This document shows positions 34,093 through 43,900 of a stretch of DNA of 64,000 nucleotides, piece by piece (the stretch's first letter is position 1; every line of letters begins with the position of its first letter). A model generated the notes under the pieces. It searched no databases. It was not told where the DNA came from and saw only the letters and a list, made by a program, of their open reading frames with translations. Made by a program: the position numbers and the translations under genes. The stretch comes from Nitrospirillum iridis (GTDB lineage: Bacteria; Pseudomonadota; Alphaproteobacteria; Azospirillales; Azospirillaceae), in assembly GCF_014205765.1 (NCBI RefSeq), contig NZ_JACIIZ010000016.1, positions 1 to 64,000 on the forward strand, given 5' to 3'.

Positions 34093-34776
34093 ATGACGAC
34101 CAGGACGATACCGGACTTGATGAGGGCGCCGCTGCGCCTGCTGCGCGGCCTGGGCCCCTGGCGCCGTTCCCCCCGGCGCTTCCAGCCGTTCAGCTATACG
34201 GCGCCCGACCGCTATCCTTGGCTGTTCAGCGTCGTGCGTGACCGGCTGGGTGATGGGCCGGACCGGCGCCTGCTGTCCTTCGGCTGCTCCGTGGGGGAGG
34301 AGGTTGCCAGCCTGCGCCGCCTGTTCCCCGAGGCGCGGCTGAAGGGCATCGACATCGATCCGCGCAACATCGCTGTGGCCCGCCGCCGCGCCCGTGTCTT
34401 GGGGCTGGCCGGCGTCGACTTCGCCGTGGGCGACAGCACCGCCGGGGAACCGGATGGCGCGTATGACGCCATCCTCTGCCTGGCCGTGCTGTGCAACGGC
34501 CGGCTGACGGTCGATGGCGCCCAGCGCTGCGACCCCATCCTGCACTTCGCGACATTCGAAGCCATGGTGGCGGACTTCGCCCGCTGCCTGAAGCCGGGCG
34601 GCCTGCTGTGCCTGGTCACCACCAACTTCCGCTTCCGCGACACCAGGGTGGCGGCGGGTTTCGACGTGGCGCTGACCATTCCGTCCGACCGGTTGGCGCC
34701 CGACGTGGTCTTCGGGCCCGACAACCGCCTGATGCCGGGCGAGCGCTACACCGAGGTGGTCTTCGTCAAGCGCTGA
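34093..34776 (+). CDS. Class I methyltransferase (3)
   Basis: A 227-aa enzyme. LLSFGCSVGEEVASLRRLF near residues 59-77 is the SAM loop; the CSVGEE form resembles CheR-type enzymes. IDIDPRNIAVARRRA is the acidic loop and LKPGGLLCLVTTNF the following strand. It stands alone as the right edge of the polysaccharide region. Its stop lies 1 bp from the convergent mtrB-like gene, with no terminator visible between them. Confidence 0.86.
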   Translation: MTTRTIPDLMRAPLRLLRGLGPWRRSPRRFQPFSYTAPDRYPWLFSVVRDRLGDGPDRRLLSFGCSVGEEVASLRRLFPEARLKGIDIDPRNIAVARRRARVLGLAGVDFAVGDSTAGEPDGAYDAILCLAVLCNGRLTVDGAQRCDPILHFATFEAMVADFARCLKPGGLLCLVTTNFRFRDTRVAAGFDVALTIPSDRLAPDVVFGPDNRLMPGERYTEVVFVKR

Positions 34777-34777
34777 G

Positions 34778-37318
34778 CTAGAACACATACTGGACCAGCA
34801 GGCCTATGGTCTGGACCGTATAGTTCTCCGGAATGACGCCCAGGTAGGTGTTGTTGTTGACCGCGCCGGCCGTCAGGCCGGTGTAGTGGAAATCCACCAC
34901 CCGCTCGTAATTGAAGCGATAGTACAGGCGATAGGACAGCTCCTCCGACATCTGCCAGCGCACGTCCGTCTGTAGCGCGTGACTGTCATAGGTGATCGCG
35001 GGGAAGCTGTTCCCGGCCTGCGCCGCGCTGAGGGTGTTGAAAAAGGCGCCGGTGCTGGTGAAGGCGTAGTCGATGGCCGTGCTGGCGCGGGTGAAGGTGT
35101 AGTCCGCGTTCAGCGAGACGGCACCCCAGCTGTGATGGGCGTTCAGGCCCAGCGTGTAGTTGTCCGACCCCACCGTTTCCGTCCAGCCATTGGCCAGGGG
35201 ATAGCCAGCACCGCCGGCGGTGGTGCTGGTGCCGGAACCGGTGGCGTTGATGTTGGCCACGCCCCTGTCCTGGTTCTGATAGGTGAAATAGCCGGTGAGC
35301 GTGGTCGCCGCCGACAGCTGGTGGGTGTAGGCGGTGGTGAGGTCGAAGGCGTGGGTGGAGCGCAGGCCGTAGGCGGCGTCGTAATCGTCCACCTTGAGGC
35401 TGCCGGTCAGTTGCAGGTCGCTGCGCGGTGACAGGATGTAGTTGGCCTGGCCGCGCAGCGCATGTTCCGTCCGGTTGGCGACGTCGAATTTCCGCAGGTC
35501 GGCCAGCGCGAAGGCCGGGTCACCCGCCGGCGTCGCCGGGATGTAGCCGGGCAGGGCGGACGAATAGTAGGGCGTATACGGATTGGACTGGTAGTCGCTG
35601 CCGATGCGGCGCGCCACCTCGTACGACAGGCGGGCGGTGCCCCATTCATACCCCGTGGTGCTCAGTTGCACCCGGCCAATGTTGTCGTGGGCGTCCGCGA
35701 TCTCACGCACCGTGTGGTCGATGGTGTCGTTCTCGTACGACAGGTCCAGCTTCCAATGGGTGTCCAGGCGATAGGCCGCCTTGGCCGTCACCTGCAGATT
35801 GTTGTTGGCGAACGGCATGTTGCGGATCTGGACCAGGCTGCCCGGGGTGTTCGCCCGATAGATGCCGCTGAGGCTGGGGATGAAGTGCGCCAGCCCGCCG
35901 TCGATGGCGATATAGCCGTATTGTCCCGTCTGCGGGTTGTAGGCGACATAGTTGGTGTGGTTGGCCTCGTCCCGGTCACGCACTTCCACCGTCAGGCCCA
36001 GGTCGGGGCTGACGGCGTAATGGTACTGCGCCACCGCGTTCAGGATGTTGATGGCGGCGTTGGCGCTGGGCTGGCTCAGGGCGGCCGTGCTGTTCCACTG
36101 GTTCAGGTTGATGGTGTTGGCGCCGCTGGTGATCAGGCCGCCGCCGGTGGTGGGGGCCTGCAGCTCGTCATCCTGCCGCATCAGGCTGTAGGACAGGCTG
36201 GCGGTGAAGCGCGAGGCCGGCGACAGCTGCACCGCCAGGTCGCCCTTCACGGTGTGATAGTCGTTGTTGGGCGCCAGGCTCAGCCGGCCCGTCTGGGGGA
36301 TATAGGCGCCGGGCGTGGTGTTGGACGTGAGCCCCGGATTCTGCCAGGTCAGGTCCAGGATGTCGTTGCGGAAGAACGATCCGGCATAGGCCAGGTTGGC
36401 CTGGAAGTTCTGTTCCTTGTAGCGGACGCCGCCGCTGACATCGACGGTCTGGTAGTGGATGGGCTGGATCAGCTGGGTGGCGCCGTTCTGGAACGGATAG
36501 CCGAAGGTGGCGCTGATGGGCTGGGTGCCGTCGCGCCGCTCGTCGGAGATCTTGAGGAACAGCTCGGTATGTTCATCCGCCGTGTAGGTCAGCGAACTGC
36601 CGGCCTTTTCCCGCAGGATGCGCAGCGTGCTGGGCCCCACCGCCGCCGCCACGGCGTTCACCTGCGCCGGTGTGGATCCGCCGGGCGTCAGGCCGCCGCG
36701 CAAGGTGAGGGTGCCGGTGCCGGCGCCATCCCACAGTGACTTGGCGGTGGTGGAGTAGGTGTGCGGAATGCTGTCGAAATAGGCCTGCAGGTCGTAGACG
36801 CCGTAGCGCCCCACATCCACCTGGTAATACTGGTCGGTGCGCCCGACGTTCTGCCCGAAGGCGGAGACGTGCAGGGCGGTCTTGCGGTTCTCCGCCTGGA
36901 AGCCCAGGCTGGTGACGGTGAAGCCGTTCTTCCAGTCGCCGTATTCGTTCAGCGCGGCCGAGCGGCTGTCCTGGCCGAAGGTGCCCATGATGCCGCCCTC
37001 GAACCAGCCCTGGGTCCACCAGTCGGGATCGCCCTGGCTCTGCTTCATGTCCGGGGTGCGGAAAGGCACCGGGTACATCAGGCCCGTGGGCGTCCGTGTC
37101 ACGTCGTCGATGATGGACAGGCCATCGTCGTCCCGCGCCCGATTCATCACCTGGGCCGTGGGGTTCAGGACGTTGCCGGGGCCGCCATAGCCGGTGGTGC
37201 CGCTGTCGGCGCGGGCCGCCGTCACCGCGACGGGGGCGGTGGCCATTTCGACGATGGCGGCCGCGACCAGGTACCGCGTGGGCAGCCACCGGGTGGGGTT
37301 TTTCTGACGCTGTCTCAT
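34778..37318 (-). CDS. MtrB/PioB-family outer-membrane porin
   Basis: A protein of about 846 residues. The N-terminus has a signal-like stretch (residues ~12-38, cleaved near ARA-D). The rest alternates polar and hydrophobic residues and ends in QTIGLLVQYVF, a C-terminal outer-membrane barrel signal. The length and the repeated LxYxxN-type strands fit a 26-28-strand barrel. In Shewanella, MtrB is the sheath that lets MtrA carry electrons through the outer membrane; PioB does so in Rhodopseudomonas. The N-terminal CXXC motif of Shewanella MtrB is not seen. Its ATG overlaps the decaheme stop as ATGA, so they are co-translated. Confidence 0.87.
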   Translation of the reverse strand: MRQRQKNPTRWLPTRYLVAAAIVEMATAPVAVTAARADSGTTGYGGPGNVLNPTAQVMNRARDDDGLSIIDDVTRTPTGLMYPVPFRTPDMKQSQGDPDWWTQGWFEGGIMGTFGQDSRSAALNEYGDWKNGFTVTSLGFQAENRKTALHVSAFGQNVGRTDQYYQVDVGRYGVYDLQAYFDSIPHTYSTTAKSLWDGAGTGTLTLRGGLTPGGSTPAQVNAVAAAVGPSTLRILREKAGSSLTYTADEHTELFLKISDERRDGTQPISATFGYPFQNGATQLIQPIHYQTVDVSGGVRYKEQNFQANLAYAGSFFRNDILDLTWQNPGLTSNTTPGAYIPQTGRLSLAPNNDYHTVKGDLAVQLSPASRFTASLSYSLMRQDDELQAPTTGGGLITSGANTINLNQWNSTAALSQPSANAAINILNAVAQYHYAVSPDLGLTVEVRDRDEANHTNYVAYNPQTGQYGYIAIDGGLAHFIPSLSGIYRANTPGSLVQIRNMPFANNNLQVTAKAAYRLDTHWKLDLSYENDTIDHTVREIADAHDNIGRVQLSTTGYEWGTARLSYEVARRIGSDYQSNPYTPYYSSALPGYIPATPAGDPAFALADLRKFDVANRTEHALRGQANYILSPRSDLQLTGSLKVDDYDAAYGLRSTHAFDLTTAYTHQLSAATTLTGYFTYQNQDRGVANINATGSGTSTTAGGAGYPLANGWTETVGSDNYTLGLNAHHSWGAVSLNADYTFTRASTAIDYAFTSTGAFFNTLSAAQAGNSFPAITYDSHALQTDVRWQMSEELSYRLYYRFNYERVVDFHYTGLTAGAVNNNTYLGVIPENYTVQTIGLLVQYVF

Positions 37319-38532
37319 CGTTCGAACCGTGCGCCGGAGGGGCTGTTGGACCCGTGGATGTTCACGTGGCAGGTCTGGCAACTGGTGGCGATCAGCCGGG
37401 GGTCGGGCATGGGCCCCCGCGCCATGTTGCCGGCCGTCAGCAGGCTGCCGGGGTGGCCGTCCTGCGAATGGCACTGCTGGCACAGCACCGGGCGGGGCGC
37501 GTTCAACAGGTTCTCGAAGTTCGACCCGTGCGGCGAATGGCAGTTCAGGCAGCTTTCCCGCACCGGCGCATGCTCGAACAGGAAGGGGCCGCGCTTGTCG
37601 GCATGGCAGGTGAAGCAGACCTCGTTTACGCTGTCGGCCTTCAGCAGGGGGGCGGTGGTCGACCCGTGCGGGTTGTGGCAGTCGGTGCAGCTGAGCTTGC
37701 CTTCCAGCAGGGGCATGTGCGACCGGCGGGCGAACTCCGCATGCTGGGCCTTGTGGCACTGGAAGCAGGTCTCGTTGATGCTTTCCCGCGCCGTCAGGCC
37801 CCGCGACCCGAAGGTGGTCATGGGGTTGTGACAGTCGGCGCAGCCCAGCTGGTTGCTGTCGTGGACGCTGTCATGCCAGAAGATGCGCTGGCCGCCGGCA
37901 TGGCAGCCCAGGCACTGGCCGTTCTGCTCCGCGATGGGCGTTTTGCTTTTCTTGGAAAAGCTGATGATGGTGGTGAGGTCCGACGGATCCTCGACATGCG
38001 CCGATCCCGGGCCGTGGCAGGCTTCGCAGTTCTGCGCCTGCAACTCCGTGCGCGGGTTCTGCTGGAAGACCTTGGCATGCACGGTGTGCGCCCAATTGGT
38101 CGCCTCCTGCTGGTGGCAGGTCTCGCACGTTTCCCGCCCGACATAGGTGCGCTGGGGCCTGGCGGGCTCTGGCTTGGCGGGTTCCGGCTTGGCGGGCTCG
38201 GCCTTCGGCGCTTCGGCGTAGCTGGCCAGGCGTGTCCATTTGGCCGTCGTGGCCGGGGCTGGCACAGGCGCCGGGGCGGCGGCGGGGGCGGTGAACTGGG
38301 CGGCTTTCAGGCTGGGGTAAGGCGCGCCGGCATCCGTCAGCACGCCCTGGTGGGTGTGGGCGAGGTCGGTATCGATGCGGGCCAGGGCCTCGGCATCCAC
38401 CGTGCCGGCGTGGATGCGCGCCATCTCCGCCCGCCAGGCGGCCGGGTCGGGGGACGGATCCGCGCCTTGGGCCTGGGCGGCGCCGACCAGGCCCAGGACC
38501 AGCGACAGACCAAGGAGAGCCCGCCGGATCAT
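37315..38532 (-). CDS. Decaheme c-type cytochrome, MtrA/PioA-like
   Basis: The 405-aa protein has a signal peptide (residues 1-21, cleavage at AQA-Q). I count ten CXXCH heme sites: CETCH, CEACH, CLGCH, CADCH, CFQCH, CTDCH, CFTCH, CLNCH, CQQCH and CQTCH. A linker of ~120 residues rich in Ala, Pro, Lys and Glu lies before the first heme; PioA also has an N-terminal extension compared with MtrA. It would pass electrons through the MtrB-like barrel, either inwards from iron or outwards to an acceptor. It overlaps both neighbours by 4 bp. Confidence 0.92.
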   Translation of the reverse strand: MIRRALLGLSLVLGLVGAAQAQGADPSPDPAAWRAEMARIHAGTVDAEALARIDTDLAHTHQGVLTDAGAPYPSLKAAQFTAPAAAPAPVPAPATTAKWTRLASYAEAPKAEPAKPEPAKPEPARPQRTYVGRETCETCHQQEATNWAHTVHAKVFQQNPRTELQAQNCEACHGPGSAHVEDPSDLTTIISFSKKSKTPIAEQNGQCLGCHAGGQRIFWHDSVHDSNQLGCADCHNPMTTFGSRGLTARESINETCFQCHKAQHAEFARRSHMPLLEGKLSCTDCHNPHGSTTAPLLKADSVNEVCFTCHADKRGPFLFEHAPVRESCLNCHSPHGSNFENLLNAPRPVLCQQCHSQDGHPGSLLTAGNMARGPMPDPRLIATSCQTCHVNIHGSNSPSGARFER

Positions 38533-38948
38533 TGCGGCGCCAGGGATTTGAGATAGGCCACCACATCCCGGCGCTGCTGCTCGTCGGCGAGGCTGAAGGG
38601 CATCTTGTTGGGGACGGCGGGATCGCCGACGAAATCGCCCAGATATTTGTGCGGATTGGCCAGATAGGCCACGATGCCCTCTTCCGACCACACGAGGCCC
38701 TTGGCCGCGGCCTGCTGGACGGCGGGGGAATAGCTGTAGCCGCTGATGGCGCCCGCCGGGCGGCCGACCACGCCGAACAGGCTGGGCCCGACCTTGTTCA
38801 CGCCCGGCTCCGCCGAATGGCAGGCGGCGCATCGCTTGAAGATGGTGGCACCGGCGGCCACGTCGCCCGCCGCATGCGCGGCCAAGGGCGCGCCCAGCGC
38901 CCCGGCCAGCAGCAGCAGGGTGGAAAACAGATATCGTTTCGGCGTCAT
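38529..38948 (-). CDS. Class I monoheme cytochrome c
   Basis: A 139-aa exported cytochrome with a signal peptide (residues 1-26, ending AHA-A). CAACH is the heme site near residues 40-44, GPSLFGVVGRPAG follows, and the distal Met is in NKMPF near residue 115. It is of the small cytochrome c2/c550 type. It leads the operon cytochrome-decaheme-porin and would link periplasmic carriers to the decaheme protein. The start at 38948 lies about 24 nt after the likely transcription start of promoter P7. Confidence 0.93.
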   Translation of the reverse strand: MTPKRYLFSTLLLLAGALGAPLAAHAAGDVAAGATIFKRCAACHSAEPGVNKVGPSLFGVVGRPAGAISGYSYSPAVQQAAAKGLVWSEEGIVAYLANPHKYLGDFVGDPAVPNKMPFSLADEQQRRDVVAYLKSLAPQ

Positions 38949-38978
38949 GCGTCGGCTCCCTCAGTCCCTGTCCCCTCA

Positions 38979-39006
38979 GACGGGTGGGACCGGCGGGATA
39001 TTCCCC
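38979..39006 (-). promoter_or_regulatory. Candidate ECF sigma promoter P7 (before electron conduit operon)
   Basis: On the minus strand GGGGAATAT (39006-38998), a 15-bp gap, then CGTC (38982-38979) followed by TGA. It matches P5 in the -35 block exactly. This is the only copy outside the polysaccharide region. Confidence 0.68.
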
Positions 39007-39085
39007 ATCGCTCAGGGGAAAATGACGCGCGCGGAAAATTCTTCGCCTGGGCCAGGGGCGGGAGGCATCGCCGGCGGGATGGCCC

Positions 39086-40780
39086 TCAGGCCCCCAGCGC
39101 CTGCCACATCTCCCGCTCCGCCCCGTCCGGGTCCTGGGCCACCCGGCATTGGCTGTTCAGCAGCATGACGGCGCGGTCCCTGGTGTCGTATTTGGGCCAG
39201 GCCGGCTGGCCGGCGGCGCTGGGCACGCCCGTATGCGCGAAGCTGGTGAAATAGCCGCTGACGGCCTTGGCGGTGTCCACCAGCCCGGGGCCGTCGCCCT
39301 GCAGGTCCGGCATTTCCGTGTTCAGGAAGGTGATGGAGATGTCGATGGCGTGGCCGGCGCGCAGCGTCCAGTCCGTGCCCTTGATGGCGATGTTGGATTG
39401 GAAGTCGTTGCGGTAGCGGTAGACGGGCGCCGGCTGCGCCGCCTTGCGGTCGGCCAGGGTGGCGGTGCCGCTGCCCATGGACAGGGCGGTTTCGATGGCG
39501 ATGCCCTGTTCCACCGGCGTGGCGTCCGGCCGGGTCTGGCGGTAGGTGGCCAGGATGCGGCCGGCGTCGTCGCCGAAGGCGCGCTGGACATGGGCGGTCA
39601 GGGCCGCCGCGTCCATATGGAAGAAGTCGGGATGGTCGCGTTCGAAGAAGGCGGCCTCGTCCCGCATGGCGCCGATCAGCAGCGGGACATGCGCCACCAG
39701 GGCGGGGGCCACGGGGTCGAAGGGATGGGTGGGCAGGACGGTGCCGTCCACCACGGGCCCCCAGTTTCCGGGCTTGGGCGCGCGCAGGGCCGCCACGCTG
39801 GGCGGGGGGGCTGGATGGTTGGCCTGCCATTCCCGGGTCGCCACCGTCAGGGGCCCCTGGCCCTTCTCCGCGGCCAGTTGCAGGGCGACGAACTTCTCCG
39901 CCGGCACCTCAAGCAGCCTGGCATGGTCCTTGGGCGCGATGTCGAAGGCGGCCAGCACGCGGCGCGTGGTTTCGGTGGCGACGTCCTTGGGCTGGGCGCG
40001 CAGCAGCGGGCCGCTCTGCATCCCGGCCTTATGAAACAGGCCCTGGGCCGCCGGCGCCGCCATGATGGCGCAGGTCTTGGCGCTGCCGCCGGATTCGCCG
40101 AACACCATGACATTGCCGGGGTCGCCGCCGAAGGTGGCGATGTTGTCCTTCACCCAGCCCAGGGCGGCGATGATGTCCAGGATGCCCTGGTTGCCGGAGG
40201 TGGCGTAGTCGGCGCCGCCCAGGTCGCCGAGGTAGAGATAGCCCAACAGGCCCAGCCGGTGGTTGGTCGCCACCACCACCACGTCATAGGTGGCGGCCAG
40301 GCGGGCGCCGTCCTGGATGCGCTGCCCGCCGCTGCCCGTGGTGAAGCCGCCGCCGTGGCAATAGACCATGACCGGCCGCTTGGCCCCGTCCGTCACCGCC
40401 GGGGTCCAGACGTTCAGCACCAGGCAGTCTTCGCTATAGGCGGCCTCATGCTCGCCGTAGGTGGTGCCGGGGCCCTGCATGGCGGGTGGGCCCAGGCGCG
40501 TGGCGTCGCGCACGCCCGCCCACGGCGTCACCTTGGGCGGCGCCTTGAAACGGTTGCGGCCGGAGACGGAACCGGCATAGGGAATGCCCTTGAAGGCCAG
40601 CGCCCCCCGGTCGTGCCCGCCCCGGATTCGGCCGGCCGTTGTCTCCACCTCCACGAAGGGGCCCACCGTCCGCGTGAACCAGACGCCCTCACCGGCACGG
40701 GCGGGAACCCAGAAATAGGGAGCGGCGACGGCGGCGGCACCGGCCCGCAGCAAGGCGCGGCGATTGAGGGACAGGGGCAT
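39086..40780 (-). CDS. Type-B carboxylesterase/lipase, exported
   Basis: The 564-aa hydrolase starts with a twin-arginine-like leader (NRRALLRAGAAAVAA, cleavage near ARA-G). The oxyanion motif HGGGF is at 142-146 and the nucleophile is S230 in GESGGS. SEDCLVLNVWTP is the second family signature. Catalytic acid and base are expected downstream but are not certain by eye. Esterases of this family cleave carboxylic esters of many kinds. A LacI-like operator sequence lies upstream. It is not in an obvious operon with its neighbours. Confidence 0.87.
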   Translation of the reverse strand: MPLSLNRRALLRAGAAAVAAPYFWVPARAGEGVWFTRTVGPFVEVETTAGRIRGGHDRGALAFKGIPYAGSVSGRNRFKAPPKVTPWAGVRDATRLGPPAMQGPGTTYGEHEAAYSEDCLVLNVWTPAVTDGAKRPVMVYCHGGGFTTGSGGQRIQDGARLAATYDVVVVATNHRLGLLGYLYLGDLGGADYATSGNQGILDIIAALGWVKDNIATFGGDPGNVMVFGESGGSAKTCAIMAAPAAQGLFHKAGMQSGPLLRAQPKDVATETTRRVLAAFDIAPKDHARLLEVPAEKFVALQLAAEKGQGPLTVATREWQANHPAPPPSVAALRAPKPGNWGPVVDGTVLPTHPFDPVAPALVAHVPLLIGAMRDEAAFFERDHPDFFHMDAAALTAHVQRAFGDDAGRILATYRQTRPDATPVEQGIAIETALSMGSGTATLADRKAAQPAPVYRYRNDFQSNIAIKGTDWTLRAGHAIDISITFLNTEMPDLQGDGPGLVDTAKAVSGYFTSFAHTGVPSAAGQPAWPKYDTRDRAVMLLNSQCRVAQDPDGAEREMWQALGA

Positions 40781-40860
40781 GATTTTCCTACCAGCTTTAT
40801 TCTTGGCGACCCCGGCGTGACGTCCGCGATGGAAAAGGGGGCGGTCGGCGTCAGGGTCTC

Positions 40861-40874
40861 TGATAACGGTAACA
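40861..40874. promoter_or_regulatory. Possible LacI-type operator upstream of the esterase
   Basis: TGATAACGGTAACA has two 7-bp halves that pair at five of seven positions and resembles LacI/GalR-family operators. It lies 81 bp before the esterase start. No LacI gene is in the window, so this is weak. Confidence 0.25.
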
Positions 40875-40961
40875 TAAAAACCGGGAGGGGCAATGAGAGG
40901 GCGGATGGGGATGTCCGGCTGGGGGATGAGGCCAGGCCGCGCTAAGGTCCGCGAGGGGGCC

Positions 40962-43900
40962 TCACCCCGCCGGATGCACCATTTCCACCCGGTTGCGGCC
41001 GGCCTGCTTGGCCAGATAGAGCGCCGCGTCGGCGCGGACGTAGAGCCCGTCCAAATCCTCGCCGGGGCGCAGTTCGGCCAGTCCCAGGCTGGCGGTGACG
41101 CGGATGGCGTCGCCGCCATCCATGTCCACACGGCCCTCGCCAATGGCCTGGCGCAGGCGTTCGGCCAGCAGGCGGGCGCCAGGGGCGGCGGTGTGCGGCA
41201 TCAGCAGGGCGAACTCCTCGCCCCCGATGCGGCCCACCACGTCGGTGGAGCGCACGTGCCCGGCGATGATGCGGCCGGTCAGGGCCAGCACGGCGTCGCC
41301 GCCGGGGTGGCCGTGGGTATCGTTGACGTGCTTGAAATCGTCCAGGTCCAGGATGGCCAGGGTCAGCGGCGTCCGGTGGCGGTTGGCCAGGGCGATCATC
41401 TCGCGCGCCCGCTCCATGAAATGCCGGCGGTTGTCGCAGCCGGTCAGCGGGTCGGTCGTGGCCAGGTGCAGCAGGCGGTCGTTGGCCGCGCGCAGGTCGG
41501 CCGTGCGCTCGGCGATCTGGTGTTCCAGCTCCGCCTGGCGGCGGCGCAAATAGCCGGTGCGCCAGCGCACCAGCAGGGTCATCGCCACCACCACCACGCC
41601 CGCCACCAGCAGGCGCAGCCAGGCCGTCTGGTACCAGGCCGGCAGGACGCGCAGGGCCAACGCCAGGTCACGCTCCGTCCACACGCCGTCGCGGTTGCTG
41701 CCCCGCAGGCGCAGGGTGTAGTTGCCGGGCGGCAAGTTGGTGTAGACGGCCAGGCGGCGGTTCACGTCCGCCTCGATCCAGCCGTGGTCGTAGCCGTCGA
41801 GGCGGTAGGCGTAGCGGTTGCGGGACGGTGCGGTGAAGTCCAGCGCCGCGAACTCCACCGCCAGGCTGTTGGCTTCCGGCGTCACCACCAGGGGGCCGTC
41901 ACCGCCTTTGGCCCGGCCGGCGGGGACGGGCTGGCCCCCCACCCGCAGGTCGGTGACGACCACGGGGGCGGGAAAGCGCCAGGGGGGCAGGGTGCCCGGG
42001 CGCACCACCGTGAGCCCCCCCTTGGAACCGAACAGGGTCTCACCCGCCGGGGTGGTGGCGCTGGCGCCTACGAAATAGTCCACCAGGGCGGACCCGTCGG
42101 CGCGGCGCACGGCGCGAATCTCCAGCGTTTCCGGATCGATGCGGGCCAGCCCGTCGTCGGTGCCCGCCCAGATGATGCCGGCGCCGTCCATCTGCAGGCT
42201 GCAGACATTGGGATGCGGCAGGCCCTGGGCCAGGCCGAAATGCCGGAACCGGGGCCGGCCATCGGCGTCGCGGCCGGTCATCAGCGCCAGGCCCCCACCG
42301 AAAGTGCCCACCCACAGCCGGCCCTTGGCGTCGAACAGCAGGCTGGTGACATAGGGATCGGGCAGGCCTTGCGGGTCGCCAGGGGCCGGCGGAATGCGCT
42401 CCACCGCGCCGGTGGCGAGATCGAGGCGGTTCAGGCCGTTGCGCGTGCCGACCCACAGGACGTGCGGTGGGCCCGGCAGCAGGGCGCGTACCGAGGGGTC
42501 GGACAGGGGGATGGCGTCCGTCGCCTCCGGCCCGGTGACGGCGAGGTGGCCGGGCGTCCCGCCGGGGCCGTCCAGGGCATAGCTTCTGAGACCGTCGGCC
42601 TCACCACCCACCCACAGGCGGTCGTCATGGAAGCGCAGCGATATGGTGGGGGCGGCGGGGGCGCGGCCGGGCAGGGTGACCCGCTCCACCGTCGTCGCCG
42701 CCGCGTCGGCGCGATAGAGCCCGCGGCGGGTGGCGATGTAGACCCGCCCCGCCGCGTCCTCCACCATGGAAAAGACGATGTCGGCGGGCAAGGCCGCCTG
42801 CGGCCGGGCGGGATCGGGCCGCAACGCCGCCACCCGGGCGCCCATGGGGTCGACCACGTCGACGCCGCCGTCGAAATAGCCCAGCCACACCCGGCCGTCC
42901 CGGGCGGGCATGACGGAGAACACGTCGCTGGCGCTCAGGCCATCGGCCCGGTCGCCGGCGCCGCCGGATACGGTGGAGATCAGGCCGCTGTCGTGCGGGT
43001 GGTAACTGAGGCCGCCGGTTCCCCCCACCCAGAGGGAGCCGGCGCTGTCCTGGGTGATGGCCCAGATGTCGTCGTGGGCCAGACTATTGGGCAATGTCCG
43101 GTCATGGCGGATGGTCCGCCGCGCCCCCGTGCGGGTGTCGATGGCGACGATGCCGCGGTTGCGCAGCCCCACCCAGATCTCATGCGGTCCGGCCGGGGAA
43201 ATGGCAGATATCCAGCCCAGCAGCTCCGTGGCGCCCGGGGCCAGGGCCCGGGGCCGTTCGCCCGGCTGGTCGATGACGAACAGCCCGGATCGGATGGTGC
43301 CGACCCAGACGCGGCCCTCCTCATCCTGGTGGAGGACGGAGACGTTGGCCTGCGCGCTGTCGCCCAGCGGCACGCCGGCCAGGTCGCTGTCACCGTTGGC
43401 CCGGTGGGCCAGGCCGGTGGCGGTGCCGACCCACAAGCCGCCGCTCCTGTCCCGCAGTATCGCCTGCACCCGGCTCCGGGGCAGACCTGTGGCGCCGGGG
43501 TCGCCGGCGCGGAAGGTCGACACGGCACGGCTGCCGGGATCCAGATGGCGCAGGCCGTCATCCGTGCCGACCCACAGGCCCCCGCCGCCATCGTCGACGA
43601 TGGTGTTGATGTCGGGACGGCCGTTGATGGCGCCCAGCGGGATGGTTTCGAAGCGGTCGTTGGCGGCGTCATAGAGCGCCAGGCTGTTGGCGCCGACCCA
43701 GAGCCGGCCCTTGGGATCGACATGCAGGCTTTTGATGAAGTCGTTGGGCAGGCTACCCGGCTTGTCCAGGCTGGCGGCGTAGTTTTTGAAGCGATAGCCA
43801 TCCCAGCGGGCGAGGCCGCCCTGGGTGCCGACCCAGAGGAAACCATCATGGTCCTGGACCAGCGCCGTCGGAACCGGATGCGGCAGGCCCTGGTCGCGGC

